From contig NZ_OU957226.1 in assembly GCF_918731615.1 (NCBI RefSeq), forward strand, positions 3,101,501 to 3,165,500: 64,000 nucleotides of DNA. The letters are read 5' to 3'. Positions 34,458-44,774 of this stretch are shown piece after piece (positions within the stretch are counted from its first letter, which is position 1; the number at the start of each line of letters is the position of its first letter). Made by a program: the position numbers and the translations under genes. The notes beneath the pieces are model-generated. The model saw only the letters and a list, made by a program, of their open reading frames with translations, did no database searches and was not told where the DNA came from. This stretch comes from Flavobacterium sp. CECT 9288 (GTDB taxonomy: Bacteria; Bacteroidota; Bacteroidia; Flavobacteriales; Flavobacteriaceae).

Positions 34458-35569
34458 TATAATAAATCTGCTAATTCTGTACCTATTAAACTTCCTATTG
34501 CAACACCCATTCCTCCTAGACGCACACCGCAATACACGTTGTCTGAAAGAGCCGAAACAATGGGATTCTTACTTGTTCCTATTCCCATGATTCCGCTCCA
34601 GCTATGCGCTATTTTAAAATCATGATTTGGCAAAATTACTTCTTTTAAGAGTTGTTCCAATTTTTTTTGCACAATTTCTGTCTGACCAAATTCAGTGGTG
34701 TTTTCTGTTGCAAAATCTAGATTTCTGCCACCACCTAATAAAATCCTATTGTCAATATTCCTGAAATAATAATAACCTCGGTCTAAATGAAAAGTTCCCT
34801 TAATGTCTAAATCAGTAATAGGCTCTGTAATAACAACCTGAGCTCTTGCTGGTTGCACCGCATTTTGCGTTAATTTTTGAGCAAAACCATTAGTAGCAAA
34901 AAACAATTTTTTAGTACTATAACTAAACGAACCTAACGCTACAGTAACCTGGTTTCCAGTGTCATGAAAATCGGTAACCGTTTGTGTATTTAGGATTAAA
35001 ATATTCTTTGCTATTGCCTCTTTGAGCAAAGCATGCATCATTTTTCCGGTATCAATTTGAGCCTCAAAAGGATTAAAAATAAGGTATTCATGAATTCCTT
35101 TAAACCCAAAACGATCTATTTCTTTTGCAAAAACATTCGATTTAAACAGAGACTTTAAAATTTCATTGATAAAAGGAAGTTTCCCCAAACAGTCCTGAAA
35201 AACATCTTGGTCTCCGTCTAAAAAAAGTTCATAACCCCCATGAGGTTTAAAATCAATGGCAGCATCTCCAAGTTTGTTTCTCAGTAATTGCAGTCCTTGC
35301 CATCTTTTCTGTATCAATTGAACAACTTCTTCCTCTGTGTGTGTTCTTAAATCGTCTATAACCTCAGAAAGACTACCAAAACAAGCAAAACCAGCATTCT
35401 TAGTGCTTGCTCCCTGTGGCAAAACACCTTTTTCTAAAACTAATATCTTGCTGTCTGGAAATCTTTCGCGCAAGCGCAAAGCAGCATGCAAGCCCACGAT
35501 ACCACTTCCTACAATGGTATAATCTACATTAGTAAACCAGTTTTTCAATTCCCAGTAACTCAAATCCAT
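34457..35569 (-). CDS. FAD-dependent oxidoreductase (DAO family)
   Basis: A 370-residue protein starting MDLSYWELKNWFTNVDYTIV. The FAD-binding motif is TIVGSGIVGLHAALRL, then the flavin-contact GASTKNAGFACFGS and a C-terminal RLGGMGVAIGS. It belongs to the DadA/glycine-oxidase-like family acting on amino acids or amines; the substrate is unknown. The longer upstream frame would run into the palindromic element at 35604, so the ATG at 35569 is preferred. Coupled to mtgA. Confidence 0.88.
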   Translation of the reverse strand: MDLSYWELKNWFTNVDYTIVGSGIVGLHAALRLRERFPDSKILVLEKGVLPQGASTKNAGFACFGSLSEVIDDLRTHTEEEVVQLIQKRWQGLQLLRNKLGDAAIDFKPHGGYELFLDGDQDVFQDCLGKLPFINEILKSLFKSNVFAKEIDRFGFKGIHEYLIFNPFEAQIDTGKMMHALLKEAIAKNILILNTQTVTDFHDTGNQVTVALGSFSYSTKKLFFATNGFAQKLTQNAVQPARAQVVITEPITDLDIKGTFHLDRGYYYFRNIDNRILLGGGRNLDFATENTTEFGQTEIVQKKLEQLLKEVILPNHDFKIAHSWSGIMGIGTSKNPIVSALSDNVYCGVRLGGMGVAIGSLIGTELADLL

Positions 35570-35603
35570 TTCGATTTTTTTTTTATAAAAATAATACTTT
35601 TTA

Positions 35604-35707
35604 GGAGCTAATCCCGCTATACGTTGCAATCTTTCTAGTCTTACACATATTTCAGAGACCTGAAAAACGTGTAAGACTAGAAAGGATTTCCACTGCTATC
35701 GGGGCTA
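35604..35707. repeat. Palindromic element with conserved arms and variable core, copy 2
   Basis: The left arm GGAGCTAATCCCGCTATACG continues TTGCAATCTT; the core is a hairpin TCTAGTCTTACAC / GTGTAAGACTAGA; the right arm is AAGGATTTCCACTGCTATCG then GGGCTA. The arms match 21928-22016 while the core does not. Confidence 0.75.
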
Positions 35708-35781
35708 AAAAACCTTCCTCTACAAGACTAAAATAGGAAAAAAAGAGCTATTTTTAACATCCTAAAAAAGCAATTTTACTC

Positions 35782-37683
35782 ATGAAAAAAACACTTTTTA
35801 TATCCTTACTAATGATCAGTTTAAACACAATGGCACAAAATACAATGACTCCAGAATTACTCTGGAAACTAGGTCGAGTAACCCCGCTAGGAATCTCCTT
35901 AGATGGAAAAAATGTGATTTACAAAGTCAGCACGCCTTCTGTTTCAGACAATAAATCCGAATCAAAAATGTATGCGCTTCCCTTAGATGGTGGAAATCCT
36001 ACCGAAATTAAAGATACAAAAGACATTCTGAAAGACAAAAATATTTCGCCAGATGGGAAATACGTGGTGTACCACGAAGAAGTAAAGGTTGAAAAAGTGC
36101 ACGGAAAAGATTTTTATCCAGAACTTCAAAAATCAGACGTGCAAATCTACGATGGATTGAATTACCGCCATTGGGACACTTGGAATGAAGGCAAATACAA
36201 CCATGTTTTTTTTAAAGAAAATAAAGATGGTGCGCTAGGAATTGACATCCAAGAAGGAGAAAACTTTGATAGTCCACAAAAACCTTTTGGTGGTGACGAA
36301 GATTATATTTGGTCTCCAGACAGCAAAAATATTTATTTCGTGTGCAAGAAAAAAGCGGGTACTGAATATGCTATTTCTACCAACACCAATATCTTTGAGT
36401 ACAATCTAGAGACAAAAAAAACTACAAACATAACCGAAGAAAACCAAGGTTATGATACCACTCCACAGTTTTCACCAAGCGGGAATTTAACATGGCTACA
36501 AATGAAACGCGATGGGTATGAAGCAGACAAAAATGACATCGTAGTTCTTTTTAAAGGAATAAAGATAAACCTTACCGCAAATTGGGATGGTACAGTAGAT
36601 CATTATATGTGGAGTGCTGATGGAAAGAAAGTTTATTTTGTAGCCCCAATTGATGGGACAAAACAGCTTTTTGAAGTGAATTTTCCTGGCGCAACACGCA
36701 TTGCCATAACAGTTCGTCAACTAACCGAAAGTGATTTTGATGTGAATGATCTTATTGGTTTTACTGGTGAAAACATTCTAGTGACACGAACCGATATGAA
36801 TCATGCTTCAGAAATATACTCTTATAATTTGAGTAAAAAGACTTGGAAACAACTATCGAATGTTAATACTGCTACGTACTCCACTTTGGCGCTAAGCAAA
36901 ACGGAAAAACGATATGTAACCACTACAGATGGCAAAAAAATGTTAGTTTGGGTGGTACTTCCTCCTAATTTTGACGCTTCAAAAAAATACCCGACACTCT
37001 TGTATTGCCAAGGCGGACCACAATCTGCATTGACCCAATTTTACTCCTACAGATGGAATTTACAATTAATGGCAGCTAATGGATATATCGTGGTAGCTCC
37101 TAATCGTCGTGGCATGCCGGGTCATGGAGTGGCTTGGAATGAGGAAATCAGTAAGGACTGGGGCGGGCAGGTTATGGATGATTACCTATCAGCCATTGAT
37201 GCTATGGCCAAAGAAAATTACGTAGACAATACTAGATTAGGATGTGTGGGAGCTAGCTATGGTGGATACTCTGTTTTTTATTTAGCAGGTATTCACAACA
37301 ACCGCTTCAAAACATTTATCGCCCATGATGGGGTCTACAATACTCAAAGCATGTTTGGGACAACCGAAGAAGTTTTCTTTAGCAATTGGGATTTTGGTGG
37401 AGCTTATTGGGAGAAAAACAATGCCACTGCTCAAAAAACATACACCACATTCAACCCGATGAATTTAGTAGAAAAATGGAACAAACCAATTTTAATCATT
37501 CAAGGTGGAAAAGACTTTCGTGTACCCATAGGACAAGGACAAGAAGCTTTTCAGGCGGCTCAACTTCGCGGTTTAAAAAGTAGATTTCTATACTTCCCCG
37601 AAGAAAATCACTGGGTTTTAAAACCACAAAATGCTTTAGTTTGGCAAACTGAATTTTTCAAATGGCTTAAAGAAACCCTATAA
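35782..37683 (+). CDS. S9-family prolyl oligopeptidase-like peptidase
   Basis: A 633-residue exported serine peptidase. Signal peptide MKKTLFISLLMISLNTMAQ; a beta-propeller-like region (about 25-370) with WSPDSKNIYFV and WSADGKKVYFV blades; then an alpha/beta-hydrolase domain with GASYGGYS (Ser492), GGKDFRVP (Asp578) and ENHWVL (His610) as the catalytic triad. It resembles acylaminoacyl/dipeptidyl peptidases of Bacteroidota that digest peptides in the periplasm. A terminator follows directly. Confidence 0.93.
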   Translation: MKKTLFISLLMISLNTMAQNTMTPELLWKLGRVTPLGISLDGKNVIYKVSTPSVSDNKSESKMYALPLDGGNPTEIKDTKDILKDKNISPDGKYVVYHEEVKVEKVHGKDFYPELQKSDVQIYDGLNYRHWDTWNEGKYNHVFFKENKDGALGIDIQEGENFDSPQKPFGGDEDYIWSPDSKNIYFVCKKKAGTEYAISTNTNIFEYNLETKKTTNITEENQGYDTTPQFSPSGNLTWLQMKRDGYEADKNDIVVLFKGIKINLTANWDGTVDHYMWSADGKKVYFVAPIDGTKQLFEVNFPGATRIAITVRQLTESDFDVNDLIGFTGENILVTRTDMNHASEIYSYNLSKKTWKQLSNVNTATYSTLALSKTEKRYVTTTDGKKMLVWVVLPPNFDASKKYPTLLYCQGGPQSALTQFYSYRWNLQLMAANGYIVVAPNRRGMPGHGVAWNEEISKDWGGQVMDDYLSAIDAMAKENYVDNTRLGCVGASYGGYSVFYLAGIHNNRFKTFIAHDGVYNTQSMFGTTEEVFFSNWDFGGAYWEKNNATAQKTYTTFNPMNLVEKWNKPILIIQGGKDFRVPIGQGQEAFQAAQLRGLKSRFLYFPEENHWVLKPQNALVWQTEFFKWLKETL

Positions 37684-37700
37684 ATAATAGCACAAGTAAA

Positions 37701-37730
37701 AAAACCTCACCCCCCAGTGAGGTTTTTTTT
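37701..37730 (+). terminator. Terminator of the S9 peptidase gene
   Basis: AAAACCTCAC / GTGAGGTTTT hairpin with a C-rich loop, followed by T's. Confidence 0.88.
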
Positions 37731-37796
37731 GAGTTACGATTTTTAATATTTTGATTATCTTAACTATAAAGTATCTTGTAATTTTTAACTTTGAAT

Positions 37797-40232
37797 ATGG
37801 ATCAAAAAAAAAGCTACATCCCTATAAAAGTTTTTCTAGGCTACCTTCTGTTGGTACTCCTCTTTGGTAGTGTCGGGTGGTTTTTATACTCCGAAAATAA
37901 AAGTTTCACTCGACCTGAAAAAAGTATTTCTGATAAAAATGATGCTGTATTAAAAGTAAGTACTGTATTATCTGACTTATACAAAACAGAAAGTTTGGCT
38001 CGAATAGCCATTCAGTCTGATTCAGAAACTGATTTTAAGCAGTACGTAGCTAAAACCAGAACCTTGACTATTGCAATTGACTCCTTGAAAACTGCTGTAT
38101 CTACGCCAGACCAAGTACAATTGCTGAATAGTGTTCAGATTTTGTTGTCTAAAAAAACCCAAAACATTCTACAGTTAAAAGCCATAAAAAATAAAACCGA
38201 AGATGAAACCGCTGTTAGCAGTGCCATAACCGATTTGACAAAAATGGAGTCTTCCATGCGGAAGCTACAATTAGAAGATTTTGTAAAAAATCCAGCGGAA
38301 ATGGCAGATTATCAGCGCAATGTTTTAAAAAAATATGTTGCTTATTTAAACCAAAATATCCCTGATGATAGTAGCAACACTTTAAGCAAAAAAGAATCAG
38401 ACTCTATTATTAGTACTTCAAAAATGCTTTTAAATCAAGTAAAAACGGAGACCGCAAATAAAAAAAATTTACTGATCCTAGAGGAAAATAAACTACTTCA
38501 AAACGGACTTTCTATTTCTGAACAATTGCGTAAAGTACTTGAAACAATTGAAAGAGAAATTATTGCGAACACAGCGAAAAACTTTACTGAAAGAGAAAAA
38601 TCATTACAAAAAACCAATCAAATAGTCACGAGTGCAGCTATTATTGGGCTGGTATTGACGCTCTTATTTTTAATTCTTATTTTAAATGATTTTTCAAAAA
38701 CACAGTCCTATAAAAAACAATTAGAAACTGCTAATCTCAAGGCAAAAAAACTACTAACCAGCAGAGAACAACTGATTTCTACGGTGAGTCATGATTTAAA
38801 AACACCTTTGAGCACGATTGTAGGGTACACAGAGTTATTAGGAAACTCAGACTTAAGCTCGAAACAATTACATTTTACCAAAAACATAAAGGGTTCATCT
38901 GACTATATTTCTAAACTAGTTCAAGACTTGCTGGATTTCACTCAAATTGAAGCTGGAAAAATTACTATCGAGAAAATCTCTTTTTCACTGCCTGAAAGTA
39001 TAAAAGAAATCAGTACCAGCATACAAGCCGTTTACGCACATAAAACAATAGAATTGCTACTGGATATTGATTCGGATTTAGAACAAAGAATAATTGGAGA
39101 CCCTTTTAGATTGCGACAAATAATATCAAACATCGTAGGGAATGCGTTCAAGTTTACTGAAAAAGGTTTTATTAAAATTACCGCAAAAGCGAACAGAAAG
39201 TCCAAAATAATCACAATCCTAATTGAAGATTCAGGAATAGGAATAGCGGCAAAAAATCAAGAATTAATTTTTGAAGAATTTACACAAGCAGACGATCAAA
39301 TTGAAAAAAAATATGGCGGAACCGGCCTTGGCCTAACCATCTCTAAAAAAATGGCTAGTATTTTAGGTGGTGATTTAAACTTAAAAAGTGAATTAGGTAA
39401 AGGAAGTATCTTCGAAATTCAAATTCCGTTGCAATATGACACGACAACGCTAGATCATTTATCTGCTCCAGCAAACGAATTGCAAAGCAAACGAATTGCG
39501 GTTCTTATTGACGACGATCACAACCTATTGCAATTAACTACCGAAGTATTGCAACAACATGACTTTATCGTATATCCTTTTGGTAAAGCAACTGAGACAC
39601 TGAACTGGATTGAAAACCACGCATTTGACCTAATTATAACCGACATTCAAATGCCTGTTATGGATGGATTTTTATTTATCAAAGAATTACAAAATGCCCA
39701 AAAAACCAATTATGACAAGCAACCTATTATTGCCGTTACTGGTAGAAATGATTTGAGTCTAGCCGACTATACAGAAGCTGGATTTATTACAGTGGTAAGA
39801 AAACCGTATTCCCCAAAAATATTGCTTAATACCATACATGCAATTTATAATAATAGCGAAATTCCCAACCAAAAAGTAAAAAATAAAAAGACCAAAACTC
39901 CTGAGAAACTGTATTCATTAAAAGAACTGAAAGCTTTTTTACCCGATGATACTCAAGGTCTAAGTGATATTTTGCAATCTTTCATGTCTGGAACACTTGA
40001 AGCTATGACCTTATTAGAACAAGCGGTACTTACAAACAACCGTCTTGATATTAACGAAATTGCTCATAAAATGAATCCCATGTTTAAGCAAATCAAAGCA
40101 GTACACATTAGTACTATTTTAGACCAATTGGAAAACAAAGACACTTCTAGTGAAGAATTTCATGCTTTGCTACTAGATTTAAAAGATAAAATACCGGTAC
40201 TTTTTGCACTTTTAAACAAGGAACTGCATTAA
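37797..40232 (+). CDS. Hybrid sensor histidine kinase with receiver and HPt-like domain
   Basis: An 811-residue protein starting MDQKKSYIPIKVFLGYLLLV. Two membrane helices (about 9-29 and 280-300) enclose a helical periplasmic sensor of ~250 residues. The HisKA box is TVSHDLKTPLSTIVGY (His332); ATPase boxes are QIISNIVGNAFKFTEKG and YGGTGLGLTISKKMASILGG; the receiver phospho-acceptor is Asp616 in ITDIQMPVMDGF; a C-terminal HPt-like helix has EIAHKMNPMFKQI (His757). The -7 box TAACTTTG covers an upstream TTG, so the ATG is used. It converges, with a 4-nt overlap, on an NtrC-type regulator that is the likely phosphorelay partner. Confidence 0.93.
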   Translation: MDQKKSYIPIKVFLGYLLLVLLFGSVGWFLYSENKSFTRPEKSISDKNDAVLKVSTVLSDLYKTESLARIAIQSDSETDFKQYVAKTRTLTIAIDSLKTAVSTPDQVQLLNSVQILLSKKTQNILQLKAIKNKTEDETAVSSAITDLTKMESSMRKLQLEDFVKNPAEMADYQRNVLKKYVAYLNQNIPDDSSNTLSKKESDSIISTSKMLLNQVKTETANKKNLLILEENKLLQNGLSISEQLRKVLETIEREIIANTAKNFTEREKSLQKTNQIVTSAAIIGLVLTLLFLILILNDFSKTQSYKKQLETANLKAKKLLTSREQLISTVSHDLKTPLSTIVGYTELLGNSDLSSKQLHFTKNIKGSSDYISKLVQDLLDFTQIEAGKITIEKISFSLPESIKEISTSIQAVYAHKTIELLLDIDSDLEQRIIGDPFRLRQIISNIVGNAFKFTEKGFIKITAKANRKSKIITILIEDSGIGIAAKNQELIFEEFTQADDQIEKKYGGTGLGLTISKKMASILGGDLNLKSELGKGSIFEIQIPLQYDTTTLDHLSAPANELQSKRIAVLIDDDHNLLQLTTEVLQQHDFIVYPFGKATETLNWIENHAFDLIITDIQMPVMDGFLFIKELQNAQKTNYDKQPIIAVTGRNDLSLADYTEAGFITVVRKPYSPKILLNTIHAIYNNSEIPNQKVKNKKTKTPEKLYSLKELKAFLPDDTQGLSDILQSFMSGTLEAMTLLEQAVLTNNRLDINEIAHKMNPMFKQIKAVHISTILDQLENKDTSSEEFHALLLDLKDKIPVLFALLNKELH

Positions 40233-41575
40233 CTGATATCGTATAGCTTTAATTTATTATACAATGTTTTTCTATTGATTTTAAGTAATTTAGCCGCTTC
40301 TGTTTTATTGTTATTTGTTCTGGACAAGGCTTCTAGAATAGCTTCTTTTTCGTTTTCTGATAACGAAAAATCATCACTTAGCTTGTCTGTACTTTGAAAA
40401 AATTCAGCTGGTAATGCTTCTTTCTCTACAAAATCTCCCGCTGTTAAAAGCGTAGCGCGCTTAATGCAATTTTGTAATTCTCTTAGATTTCCTGGCCATC
40501 TGTAATTTTGAAAAATACTCAAGACCTCTGCTGAAAATCCAATGACATTTTTTTGTAGTTCTTGATTTGCTTTTTCAAGAAAAAAATCAGCAAACAGCAT
40601 TAAATCTTCATTTCGTTCTACTAAAGAAGGAGAATGAATAGAAAACTCATTGATTCTATGGTACAAATCTTCTCGGAAATCTCCTTTCTTAACCGCTTCC
40701 CTCAAGTCTTCATTGGTAGCTGTAATAATTCGGATATCCACAGCAATTTCTTTATTGCTTCCTACAGGTTTTATTTTTCTTTCTTGTAAAGCTCGTAAAA
40801 GCTGTATTTGATTCTCGTATGAAAGATTTCCTATTTCGTCTAAAAAAATGGTTCCATTATTTGCTGCTTCAAAAAAACCAATTTTATCTTGAATAGCTCC
40901 TGTGAAAGAACCTTTTACATGACCAAAAAATTCACTAGCTGCTAACTCTTTTGGGATTGATCCACAATCAACAGCAATGAAATTGGTGTTTTTGCGGGCG
41001 CTATTTTCATGAATACTTTTAGCAATCACCTCTTTTCCAGTTCCGCTTTCGCCAATGATTAATACAGACATTGTAGTGGGACTTACCAATTGTATGTACT
41101 CTGCAAGCTTTAATGAAGCTTTTGAAATGCCTTTTACAAAAGTACTACTAGATTTCTCTACAGGTTGTTTTACTTTTTTAGGACTCTTTTCGGTTTTAGT
41201 GGGTTGTACATTTTCATCCTGTCGCAATGCATTTGCAATTACCAACAGAACTTCCTCCGGATTAAAAGGTTTCGAAATATAATCTGCTGCGCCATTTTTT
41301 ATTGCTTTAACTGCCGTACTCACATCGGCATATCCAGTCATTAGTAATACGGGAACGTCAGGAAAGATTGCTTTTATTTCAGACATAAGTAAAACTCCAT
41401 CAAAATCTGGTAGTCGTACATCTGTGATTACGAGGTCAAATTCATTAGTTTTCAATATAATCCTCGCTTCAGCAGCTGAAAATGCAGTAACTACTTCAAA
41501 AGATTTTTTAACCAGGAATTTTTCTACTAATTTACAAAAAGGCACATCATCCTCTATCAACAAAATTTTAGCCAT
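40229..41575 (-). CDS. Sigma-54-dependent response regulator (NtrC family)
   Basis: A 448-residue activator. Receiver domain with Asp52 (VITDVRLPDFDG); AAA+ domain with Walker A GESGTGKEVIAKSIH, the sigma-54-contact loop GSFTGA (usual form GAFTGA, a conservative Ala-to-Ser change) and Walker B GTIFLDEIGNL; C-terminal Fis-type helix-turn-helix TEAAKLLKINRKTLYNKLKL. It needs the RpoN encoded at 18849. The 3' end overlaps the hybrid kinase gene by 4 nt on the opposite strand. Confidence 0.95.
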   Translation of the reverse strand: MAKILLIEDDVPFCKLVEKFLVKKSFEVVTAFSAAEARIILKTNEFDLVITDVRLPDFDGVLLMSEIKAIFPDVPVLLMTGYADVSTAVKAIKNGAADYISKPFNPEEVLLVIANALRQDENVQPTKTEKSPKKVKQPVEKSSSTFVKGISKASLKLAEYIQLVSPTTMSVLIIGESGTGKEVIAKSIHENSARKNTNFIAVDCGSIPKELAASEFFGHVKGSFTGAIQDKIGFFEAANNGTIFLDEIGNLSYENQIQLLRALQERKIKPVGSNKEIAVDIRIITATNEDLREAVKKGDFREDLYHRINEFSIHSPSLVERNEDLMLFADFFLEKANQELQKNVIGFSAEVLSIFQNYRWPGNLRELQNCIKRATLLTAGDFVEKEALPAEFFQSTDKLSDDFSLSENEKEAILEALSRTNNNKTEAAKLLKINRKTLYNKLKLYDIS

Positions 41576-41638
41576 TGTGTTTTAAACTTTACTGCTAAAT
41601 TAAAGTTATTTATATAGTATTGTCCTAATTATTTCAAA

Positions 41639-41675
41639 AAAAAGAGAGACTGTTAAAAACAATCTCTCTTTTTTA
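41639..41675. terminator. Hairpin between the regulator and the PepSY-like array
   Basis: AAAAAGAGAGA and TCTCTCTTTTTT form a stem with A/T runs on both sides; it serves the minus-strand PepSY genes. Confidence 0.7.
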
Positions 41676-41693
41676 AAAATAAAAATTACCTAA

Positions 41694-41777
41694 TTATTTA
41701 TTGATCCAGTTGCCATTAACATCCGCATATACAGTAGCGTTCTGGTCTCCAACAGTAATTTTCAATACATCACAAAA
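41694..41777 (-). pseudogene. Truncated third copy of the PepSY-like gene
   Basis: About 28 minus-strand codons, ending DVLKITVGDQNATVYADVNG then NWINK and stop, align with the last third of the two intact genes upstream (KLDITQGDKKGNLFADANGK; WIQK). The signal peptide and first two thirds are missing. It begins right after the stop of the 41780 gene. Confidence 0.75.
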
Positions 41778-41779
41778 GA

Positions 41780-42076
41780 CTACTTTTGAATCCATTTCCC
41801 GTTTGCGTCGGCAAATAAATTTCCTTTTTTGTCTCCTTGTGTAATGTCTAATTTGTACTCTTTATTAGCATTTACATAGGCCTTATCTAAAACTGCGTCA
41901 GGATATGCTTTTTTTAATGCTTCTGTTATGGCTTCAGGAACTTCTTCTAGTTTAATTTCTGTGTATTCCTCTTGCATATTTACTGTTTGCAATACTTTTT
42001 TAGCATTTAGAACTGGTGTTGCAAAAGTTGAAAAACTCCCCAAAACAATTGCTGCTGATACTATTAACTTTTTCAT
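41780..42076 (-). CDS. Secreted PepSY-like protein, paralogue 2
   Basis: A 98-residue protein with signal peptide MKKLIVSAAIVLGSFSTFAT and a mature domain KLEEVPEAITEALKKAYPDA ... KEYKLDITQGDKKGNLFADA, typical of small PepSY-like/DUF2874-type periplasmic proteins of Bacteroidota. It is ~80 % identical to the next gene by eye. The role is unknown; PepSY relatives bind or inhibit proteases or sense the envelope state. Confidence 0.8.
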   Translation of the reverse strand: MKKLIVSAAIVLGSFSTFATPVLNAKKVLQTVNMQEEYTEIKLEEVPEAITEALKKAYPDAVLDKAYVNANKEYKLDITQGDKKGNLFADANGKWIQK

Positions 42077-42115
42077 GATATTTGTTTTAAATGTTGTTGT
42101 ATTTACTTCTTTATC

Positions 42116-42412
42116 TTATTTCTTAATCCAATTTCCTGATTCATCTGCAAAAAGACTTCCTTTTTTGTCCCCAATAGTAATGTCTAGTTTATACTCTTTT
42201 TTAGGATTAACATAAGCCTTATCTAAAACTGCTTCAGGATATGCTTTTTTTAATGCTTCTTTTATAGCAGCAGGAACTTCTTCTAATTTAACTTCTGTGT
42301 ATTCCTCTTGCACATTTACTGTTTGCAATTCTTTATTTGCGCTTTGTACTGGTGTTGCAAAAGTTGATAAACTTCCTAAAACAATAGCTGCTGATACGAT
42401 TAACTTTTTCAT
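42116..42412 (-). CDS. Secreted PepSY-like protein, paralogue 1
   Basis: A 98-residue tandem paralogue of the gene at 41780, 39 nt upstream of it. Signal peptide MKKLIVSAAIVLGSLSTFAT, then VKLEEVPAAIKEALKKAYPE and KKEYKLDITIGDKKGSLFAD. The pair and the following truncated copy show tandem duplication with decay of the last member. Confidence 0.8.
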   Translation of the reverse strand: MKKLIVSAAIVLGSLSTFATPVQSANKELQTVNVQEEYTEVKLEEVPAAIKEALKKAYPEAVLDKAYVNPKKEYKLDITIGDKKGSLFADESGNWIKK

Positions 42413-42830
42413 GTGATGTAATATTTAAGATTATATAATTAGTTTTAATACTAATGATAATAGAATAATCATACCAATTTTAAAACACAACTATCCATTA
42501 TCATAATTAACTATTTTTAAACTAGTTACAAATTTTACATTTAAGTCTGTACTGTGTAAAACGAGAAAAAATAATGTAAAACTGTGTAATAAATACACAG
42601 TTGGTTAGATTTATTTGAATCCATAACCAAAAAGAACCTTACACTGATGGAAGGTTCTTTTTAAAAAATTATGAGAGTAGCCGAACTAAATAATTTGTAT
42701 GGTATAAAAAAATGCATTCCACTTCTTTAGTTCCTTTTATAAGTCTAAATAGTATAGTAACAGTAGTACAAAAAAAATCCCGTCAAAAAAAATATTTGAC
42801 GGGATTTTTTATTGTGATCTAAACAGATTC
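42413..42830. other. 418-nt intergenic region with two hairpins
   Basis: No coding frame was seen. AAAGAACCTT / AAGGTTCTTT at 42631-42661 is a terminator-like hairpin; AAATCCCGTCAAA / TTTGACGGGATTT at 42774-42810 with T's on the minus strand is the terminator of the accBC operon. The promoter of the PepSY genes should be in the left part but no clear TAnnTTTG was found. Confidence 0.7.
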
Positions 42831-44177
42831 TTATTCAGGATCGTTCATTTTAAAAGTATCCATAAAAGCAGTAGTATAATCTCCCGCAATGTATCGTGGA
42901 TCATCCATCAATTGTCTGTGGAATGGGATAGTTGTTTTAATACCTTCAATTACAAATTCATCTAATGCTCTTCTCATTTTACTAATTGCTTCTTCACGAG
43001 ATTGAGCAGTAGTAATAAGTTTTGCAATCATAGAATCGTAATTTGGAGGAATTGTATAACCAGAATACACGTGTGTATCTAAGCGTACACCATGTCCGCC
43101 TGGCATGTGCAACGTAGTAATTTTTCCTGGTGAAGGGCGAAAATCATTATAAGGATCTTCTGCATTAATACGACACTCAATAGCGTGTAATTGTGGTAAA
43201 TAGTTTTTACCAGAAATAGGCACACCTGCAGCAACAAGGATTTGCTCTCGTATCAAGTCATAGTCAATTACTTGTTCAGTAATAGGATGTTCTACTTGAA
43301 TACGCGTATTCATTTCCATAAAGTAGAAGTTGCGGTGCTTATCTACTAAGAATTCTACTGTTCCAGCACCTTCATACTTGATAAACTCAGCAGCTTTTAC
43401 TGCTGCAGCACCCATAGCTTGACGCAATTCGTCAGTCATGAAAGGTGAAGGAGTTTCTTCAGTAAGTTTTTGATGACGTCTTTGTACAGAACAATCTCTT
43501 TCAGATAAGTGACAGGCTTTACCGTAAGCATCACCCACAACTTGAATTTCGATATGACGTGGTTCCTCGATTAATTTTTCAAGATACATTCCGTCATTAC
43601 CAAAAGCTGCAGCCGACTCTTGACGAGCACTTTCCCACGCTTTCAATAAATCTTCTTCTTTCCAAACAGCACGCATTCCTTTTCCACCACCACCGGCAGT
43701 AGCTTTTAACATAACTGGAAATCCGAATTCTCTTGCTAACCCTAAAGCTTGCTCATACGATTCTAAAATTCCAACTGAACCTGGAACACATGGAACACCT
43801 GCTTCAATCATTGTAGCTTTGGCAGAGGCTTTGTCTCCCATTCTATCAATCATTTCTGGCGAAGCACCAATGAATTTGATTCCGTGTTCTTGGCATATCT
43901 TTGAAAATTTTGAATTTTCAGATAAAAAACCATACCCTGGATGAATTGCATCTGCGTTTGTAATCTCGGCAGCTGCAATAATATTTGACATTTTTAAGTA
44001 AGATAAATTACTTGGAGGAGGCCCTATACAAACCGCTTCGTCAGCAAATTTAACGTGCAAACTATCAGCATCAGCAGTAGAGTATACTGCAACTGTTTTT
44101 ATGCCCATTTCTTTACACGTTCTAATAACGCGCAATGCAATCTCACCTCTATTTGCAATTAATATTTTTTTAAACAT
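42831..44177 (-). CDS. accC: Acetyl-CoA carboxylase, biotin carboxylase subunit
   Basis: A 448-residue ATP-grasp enzyme that carboxylates the biotin of AccB. Signature segments: [20 protein letters not shown], the glycine-rich ATP lid [31 protein letters not shown] and [20 protein letters not shown]. Length matches AccC. Encoded 94 nt after accB in the fabH-accB-accC operon. Confidence 0.97.
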   Translation of the reverse strand: MFKKILIANRGEIALRVIRTCKEMGIKTVAVYSTADADSLHVKFADEAVCIGPPPSNLSYLKMSNIIAAAEITNADAIHPGYGFLSENSKFSKICQEHGIKFIGASPEMIDRMGDKASAKATMIEAGVPCVPGSVGILESYEQALGLAREFGFPVMLKATAGGGGKGMRAVWKEEDLLKAWESARQESAAAFGNDGMYLEKLIEEPRHIEIQVVGDAYGKACHLSERDCSVQRRHQKLTEETPSPFMTDELRQAMGAAAVKAAEFIKYEGAGTVEFLVDKHRNFYFMEMNTRIQVEHPITEQVIDYDLIREQILVAAGVPISGKNYLPQLHAIECRINAEDPYNDFRPSPGKITTLHMPGGHGVRLDTHVYSGYTIPPNYDSMIAKLITTAQSREEAISKMRRALDEFVIEGIKTTIPFHRQLMDDPRYIAGDYTTAFMDTFKMNDPE

Positions 44178-44271
44178 CTTATTTGAAATTTTAAATGTAA
44201 ATTTTAAATCTAAGTTCTATTGATTTTCGAAATATTCGATATCAAAAATAATTTTATAATTTAAAATTTCT

Positions 44272-44751
44272 TTATGATGGATCAACTAAAAATAACGGTT
44301 GATCAAACTCAACTGGCGACATATCGTCTACCAATATTTTAACAATTTTACCTGAAACTTCAGACTCAATTTCGTTAAATAATTTCATGGCTTCAATTAC
44401 ACATAAAACATCACCTTTTCCAATTGATTTACCTACTTCAACAAACATTGGTTTGTCTGGTGATGGTTTTCTATAGAAAGTACCAATAATTGGTGACTTT
44501 ATAGTAACATAATGTGCGTTCTCTACAGCTGGTGCTTCTGGAGTTGCTGCAACTGGAGCAATTTGTTGAGGCGCTACTGCCTGAGGAATTGCAGCCTGAG
44601 CTGGCATTTGTTGTACATATGTAGTCTCAGTTACATTTCCTTCTAAAGTGGTTCTAATGGTAATTTTCACATCATCCATTTCTAATTTAACTTCTGCAAC
44701 ACCTGAATTTGCTACAAACTTGATTAGATTTTGAATTTCTTTTAAATCCAT
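44272..44751 (-). CDS. accB: Acetyl-CoA carboxylase, biotin carboxyl carrier protein
   Basis: A 159-residue BCCP. An N-terminal structured part is joined by a Pro/Ala linker (about 48-78) to the biotinyl domain, where [14 protein letters not shown] gives the biotinylated Lys123. It carries CO2 to the carboxyltransferase in the first step of fatty acid synthesis. It lies 23 nt downstream of fabH. Confidence 0.96.
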   Translation of the reverse strand: MDLKEIQNLIKFVANSGVAEVKLEMDDVKITIRTTLEGNVTETTYVQQMPAQAAIPQAVAPQQIAPVAATPEAPAVENAHYVTIKSPIIGTFYRKPSPDKPMFVEVGKSIGKGDVLCVIEAMKLFNEIESEVSGKIVKILVDDMSPVEFDQPLFLVDPS

Positions 44752-44774
44752 GATTATTTGTTTTTAGTTTAAAT

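Noticed and set aside
34457..35629. Longer start of the FAD oxidoreductase (MQRIAGLAPKKYYFYK)
   Set aside because: The extra codons are the left arm of the palindromic element at 35604; the family N-terminus begins at MDLSYW.
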